From Ophioderma brevispina (lineage: Eukaryota > Echinodermata > Ophiuroidea > Amphilepidida > Ophiodermatidae): a stretch of 64,000 bases of DNA. The DNA lies in assembly GCA_023653785.1 (NCBI GenBank), contig JAMKCH010058492.1:37741-101740 (forward strand). The letters run 5' to 3'. Below are positions 60,791 to 64,000 of this stretch, piece after piece. The position numbers were made by a program, and so were the translations under genes. The notes under the pieces are model-generated. The model was not told the DNA's origin, searched no databases, and saw nothing but the letters and a program-made list of their open reading frames with translations. The first letter of the stretch is position 1, and the number at the start of each line of letters is the position of its first letter.

Positions 60791-62170
60791 TTGAGGTGTT
60801 AGAAATAGTCGTCAGAATAGTCATTCCTCAGACCTCTCATTTCTGAGGAAAGTTATTGCTCTGGAGCTCCTACAGCTCTCCTGCATTACTTTCAGGCTTC
60901 AAAACTTGAGCTTTGAGTTTTTACGGCGGTGTGGAAATTAGGTACCCACGGCGTAGTCTGTGGTCCCATACTCGAAAGATTATTTACTTGGTACTACTAC
61001 TGGCGTGAGAAACTAACGTATTAGTCGCGCCCATAGAGAATGTGGTGAAATTGAAAAAAATCTCAATTTTTTTGTATCAGTGGCTCCGAATTATTTTTCT
61101 CTTTTTAAAAACTGGCAGGATGCACACTCTGACTCCTCCTCACTTCCGAATAGTGCCAAAGTTTGACACGAAAGGTCAATTGATTTTTGGAGTAGTGTGC
61201 ATATTTGACTACTTAACCACGGAAAATGACTATGTTGTTTTTTCGTGTTATAGAACCTTTTGAAAAACTGAACAGTTCCTAAAATCGTATTTTTTTAGAC
61301 GCAATTTCTAGGGTCTTCTGGCGAGCACCAAACATTTTTTCCCACGGGCTACTCACTAGGTTGCTATTTAATATGCACACACGTAACTTTCCGCACCGCC
61401 ATATTTGGTTTTATAACAAGTAAGGAATAACAGTGAAATTTAATACCTGTATTTGTAAAATTGTTAACAATTGATGTACTTGCAGAGATAGAGGAGAAGA
61501 TATATCAGGGCAACAATAATCATGAAACTCTGAAACTGGCTGCCCATTTTGAATTTATGCAAATTAGTTATCCTTCCGCCATCAGGTTATTTATTTCTAT
61601 ATAACGTATGAACGCATATATACTTATTTAATGTAAAACTATTTGTTTAATGGGCTTCAACAAGCTATTTAGATCTAGCTATACACAAATTTAATGTAAA
61701 ACCTAGGAATTGGCGGCCATTTTGATTCAATGCAAATTAGGCGTAGTTTCCACCCACCACCACCACTTGGATTTTTTTGGACTTTTAGTATGTCATTCTG
61801 GGACCTTATAGAAATGCATTGTGGTGAAAAAAATTCTATTGCAATTTTTTCCAGTTCATATCATATATTTCCCAGCCTGGGGTGGGGGGGGGTTTGCTTG
61901 TTTGGCAAGAAAAAGTTACAATTGTTAACAATTTTGCCACCTTTTCCCCCCACCTTTTTTTTTGGGGGGGGGAAATTGGGAGAATCCCCCTTTTGAAAAA
62001 AATTGCCCCCCATCTAAAAAAATCCTGTTACGGGCCTGAGTGCCAGGCTCATCTAGTTAACACATTATGCCTCCATCATAAAAATATGTCTTTGAAACAT
62101 GAACAGACTAATTTGCTTTACAATACATGGGTTGCATAAGCTTTTGCTAGCTAACCAATTCTGCAACGTA
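60791..62170. other. Intron sequence before the IVCGYAH exon
   Basis: Nothing recognised. Two diverged tandem segments with CCCATTTTGAAT.TATGCAAATTAG and GGCCATTTTGATTCAATGCAAATTAGG (61545-61570, 61713-61742). Low-complexity runs of T, G and C at 61870-62010. Confidence 0.5.
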
Positions 62171-62180
62171 TCTATTTCAG

Positions 62181-62322
62181 ATTGTCTGTGGCTATGCACA
62201 TTCCATGGCATCTCTCAGATGAAGGTGTTCTGTATGCGTGGGGTGCTAACTCATATGGCCAGCTGGTACAGGCAATAAGGCCAATCTTGTTACAGCTACC
62301 AGAGTATGCACAGATATAGAAG
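62181..62322 (+). CDS. RCBTB-like gene, fifth RCC1-repeat exon, frameshifted
   Basis: The acceptor TCTATTTCAG precedes ATTGTCTGTGGC. The frame pieces read IVCGYAHSMA, then LSDEGVLYAWGANSYGQL, then [18 protein letters not shown], matching the family's [34 protein letters not shown] with the same spacing to the splice point. One extra base (after ATGGCA) and one missing base (CTGGTAC for CTGGGTAC, as compared with GCTAGGTAC in downstream units) break the frame. The donor reads AGGGTAGT here but GTAAGT in most downstream units. The tail of this exon is unit 1 of the 88-bp array. The BTB-encoding exons would follow beyond the window. Confidence 0.85.
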
Positions 62323-62593
62323 GGTAGTCTGCTAACTCATATGGCCAGCTAGGTACTGCAATAAGGCCACTCTTGTTACAGGCTACCAAGAAGGCACAGA
62401 TATAGTAAGGAATCTGCTAAATCTTATGGCCAGCTGGTACTGGCAATAAGGCCAATCTTGTCACAGCTACCAGAGTAGGCACAGATATAGGAAGGTAAGT
62501 CCTGTTAACTCATAATAACGGCCAGCTAGGTACTGGCATCAGGCCAATCTTGTAACAGGCTAACCAGAGTAGGCACAGATAAGCAGGTAAGTC

Positions 62594-62898
62594 AAGAACG
62601 AATAAGCGACCAATTGCGCGTCTGACGTAATTTTTATCGGTGGAACCACATGTCGGACGTGAAGAATACTCGTTAACATTTAAACTTTTTGAAACATAAA
62701 GTTTACTTACGGAAATTATTGTGTCCGTGCGTCTAAAACCCGACTCATTAGGGCAGGTTTTGAACATTTTAAATAAATCAATATTTGTTCGACATGCCCG
62801 CGCCCATACTAACCTTCAAACCAATCACAGTCCGATTCACGCTGATTGCAACCATTGACTACGCTCAATTGGTCGTCTAATTCTTCTGTCCCCTATTA
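62594..62898 (+). mobile_element. MITE D, copy 1, in the array
   Basis: About 300 bp between units 4 and 5. Ends: AATAAGCGACCAATTGCG and, in inverse, CAATTGGTCGTCTAATTCTT. It shares GAAGAATACTC, AACATTTAAA and TATTGTGTC with the minus strand of the second copy. Confidence 0.8.
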
Positions 62899-63084
62899 TA
62901 AGCTCTTAACTCATATGGCCAGCTAGGTATGGCAAGAAGGCCAATCTTGTAACACAGCACCAGAGTAGGCAAAGATAATAGGAATGTAAGTTTGTAACTT
63001 ATCTGGCCAAGCTTGGTACCTGGCATAAGGCCATCTTGTAATCAGCTCCAGAGTAGGCAACAGATATATGAAGTAAGTCTGCTA

Positions 63085-63383
63085 TATTCAAGGAAAGAAT
63101 TAGGCGACCAATTGCGCTTAGTCAAGGTTTGTCAATCCAGCAGTCGGCGTCGGACGCGATTGTTTGAATGTGTAGTAGGGCTGTGCTGTGTCCGAACAAA
63201 ATATATTTAAAATGCAAAAATGTCGTATTTGATCGGTTTTTTGACTACGACACAATACTTCACGAAAGTTAACTTTCTGTTTTAATCAGCTTTAAATGTT
63301 CACTGAGTATTCTTCAAGGCCGACTTTTGTTCTGCACGTCAATTACGTAAACCCGCAATTGGTCGCCTTATTCTGTCCCTGAC
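63085..63383 (-). mobile_element. MITE D, copy 2, in the array (opposite orientation)
   Basis: About 300 bp between units 6 and 7. Ends: AATTAGGCGACCAATTGCG and, in inverse, CGCAATTGGTCGCCTTATTC. No coding capacity. Confidence 0.8.
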
Positions 63384-63909
63384 TATAACTCATATGGCCA
63401 GCTAGGTACTGGCAATAAGGCCAATCTTGTAACAGCTACCAGTGTAGGCACAATAGGAAGGTAAGTCTGCTACCTCATATGGCCATCTAGGTTTGTGCAA
63501 TACGGCCAATCTGTTCCATCTACCAGAGTAGGCACAGATATAGGAAGGTAAGTCCTGCTAACTCATATGGCCAGCTAGGGTAAATTGGCAATATGCCAAT
63601 CTTGTCACATTACCAGAGTAGGCACAGATATATGAAGGTAATTTATCAACTCATATGCCAGCTAGTACTGGCAATAGAGCCAATCTTGGTTACAAACAGC
63701 TACCAAGTAGGCACAGATATCGGAAGGTAGTCTCTAACTCTTATGGCCAGCTGGTACTGGCAATAAGGCCAATCTTGTAACAGCACCAGATTATGCACAG
63801 ATTTAGGAAGGTAAGTCCTGTTATCTCATCTGGCCAGCTAGTACTACTGGCAAGAAGGCCAATCTGTTACAAGCTACCAGAGTAGGCACAGATATAGGAA
63901 GGTAATTCT

Positions 63910-64000
63910 GCTAACGTCAATTAGTCTGCTAATTCAATCCTAATGTTTTTCCGTCTTTCTTTCTAATCTAAACCAAAATTTTGCTGCCGCCGTACTACCG
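63910..64000. other. Right edge, intron sequence
   Basis: After the last array unit the text changes to unrelated AT-rich sequence with TTTCTTTC words. Confidence 0.6.

Larger units (their letters stand above)
54493..62180 (+). other. Intron between the fourth-repeat exon and the IVCGYAH exon
   Basis: About 7.7 kb holding a tRNA-like fragment, a small MITE relative, interrupted MITE C, a G-rich tract and a LINE relic, all listed separately. No further RCC1 exon is expected in it, because the flanking exons join at VVVSQ|IVCGYAH as in the family. Confidence 0.75.
62245..63909 (+). repeat. 88-bp tandem array made from the exon tail and its splice donor
   Basis: About twelve units with consensus order GCTAACTCATATGGCCAGCT, AGGTACTGGCAATAAGGCCA, ATCTTGTTACAGCTACCAGA, GTAGGCACAGATATAGGAAG, GTAAGTCT. 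The first unit is the 3' end of the RCC1 exon. Ignoring short indels, each unit keeps the code for [16 protein letters not shown] then TATRVGTDIGR and a 5' splice site. Units start near 62245, 62331, 62416, 62504, 62902, 62993, 63384, 63469, 63556, 63644, 63734 and 63820. The array is interrupted twice by MITE D. Confidence 0.93.

Noticed and set aside
62245..63909. Series of separate duplicated exons
   Set aside because: The units have a donor but no acceptor and abut each other, so they are not individual exons; only the first belongs to a complete exon.

Overview
The window is eukaryotic and gene-poor. It is AT-rich, has no bacterial-style operons or long ORFs, and carries GT-AG spliced exons, several families of small inverted-repeat DNA elements (MITEs), tRNA-derived SINEs and decayed non-LTR retrotransposons. 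The one recognisable gene is a metazoan RCC1-repeat/BTB protein of the RCBTB1/RCBTB2 type. Gene structure and repeat style suggest a marine invertebrate, possibly a deuterostome such as an echinoderm or hemichordate; the sequence alone does not settle the species.

Layout. 1-26.8 kb is intergenic and repeat-rich: a MITE (75-567), a minisatellite of about 2.5 kb with a 20-bp unit (3526-6018), a 1.8-kb foldback element with long inverted arms around a LINE remnant (7987-9775), a 5.2-kb element with tandem-motif inverted ends (10169-15349), a 1.8-kb inverted-repeat element (17381-19156), a SINE with perfect target-site duplication (23686-24163) and two TTAA-flanked MITEs (25129-25482, 26305-26660).

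From 26854 to the right edge lies the RCBTB-like gene on the + strand. Exon 1 (26854-27016) and exon 2 (28596-28734) are intact. The expected next RCC1 exon was not found in the following 18 kb. Then come the exon for [12 protein letters not shown] (46652-46741, with a damaged second copy at 48544-48630), the exon for VACGQTSS (50314-50382, with a damaged copy at 52470-52535), a frameshifted exon at 54390-54492 and a frameshifted exon at 62181-62322. The BTB half would lie beyond the window. The tail of the last exon, with its splice donor, is repeated about twelve times in an 88-bp array running almost to the window end and interrupted by two MITEs in opposite orientation.

The introns hold the other repeats: a 277-bp foldback, a 1.9-kb tandem duplication rich in GT tracts, MITEs with CAGAGGGTG ends, TA-flanked and nested TTAA-flanked MITEs, a 784-bp TTAA-flanked insertion, a G-rich strand-asymmetric tract and a minus-strand LINE relic. 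Many duplicated segments differ mainly by one-base insertions and deletions. This looks like an incompletely polished long-read assembly, so frame breaks in exons should not be taken as proof of a pseudogene.
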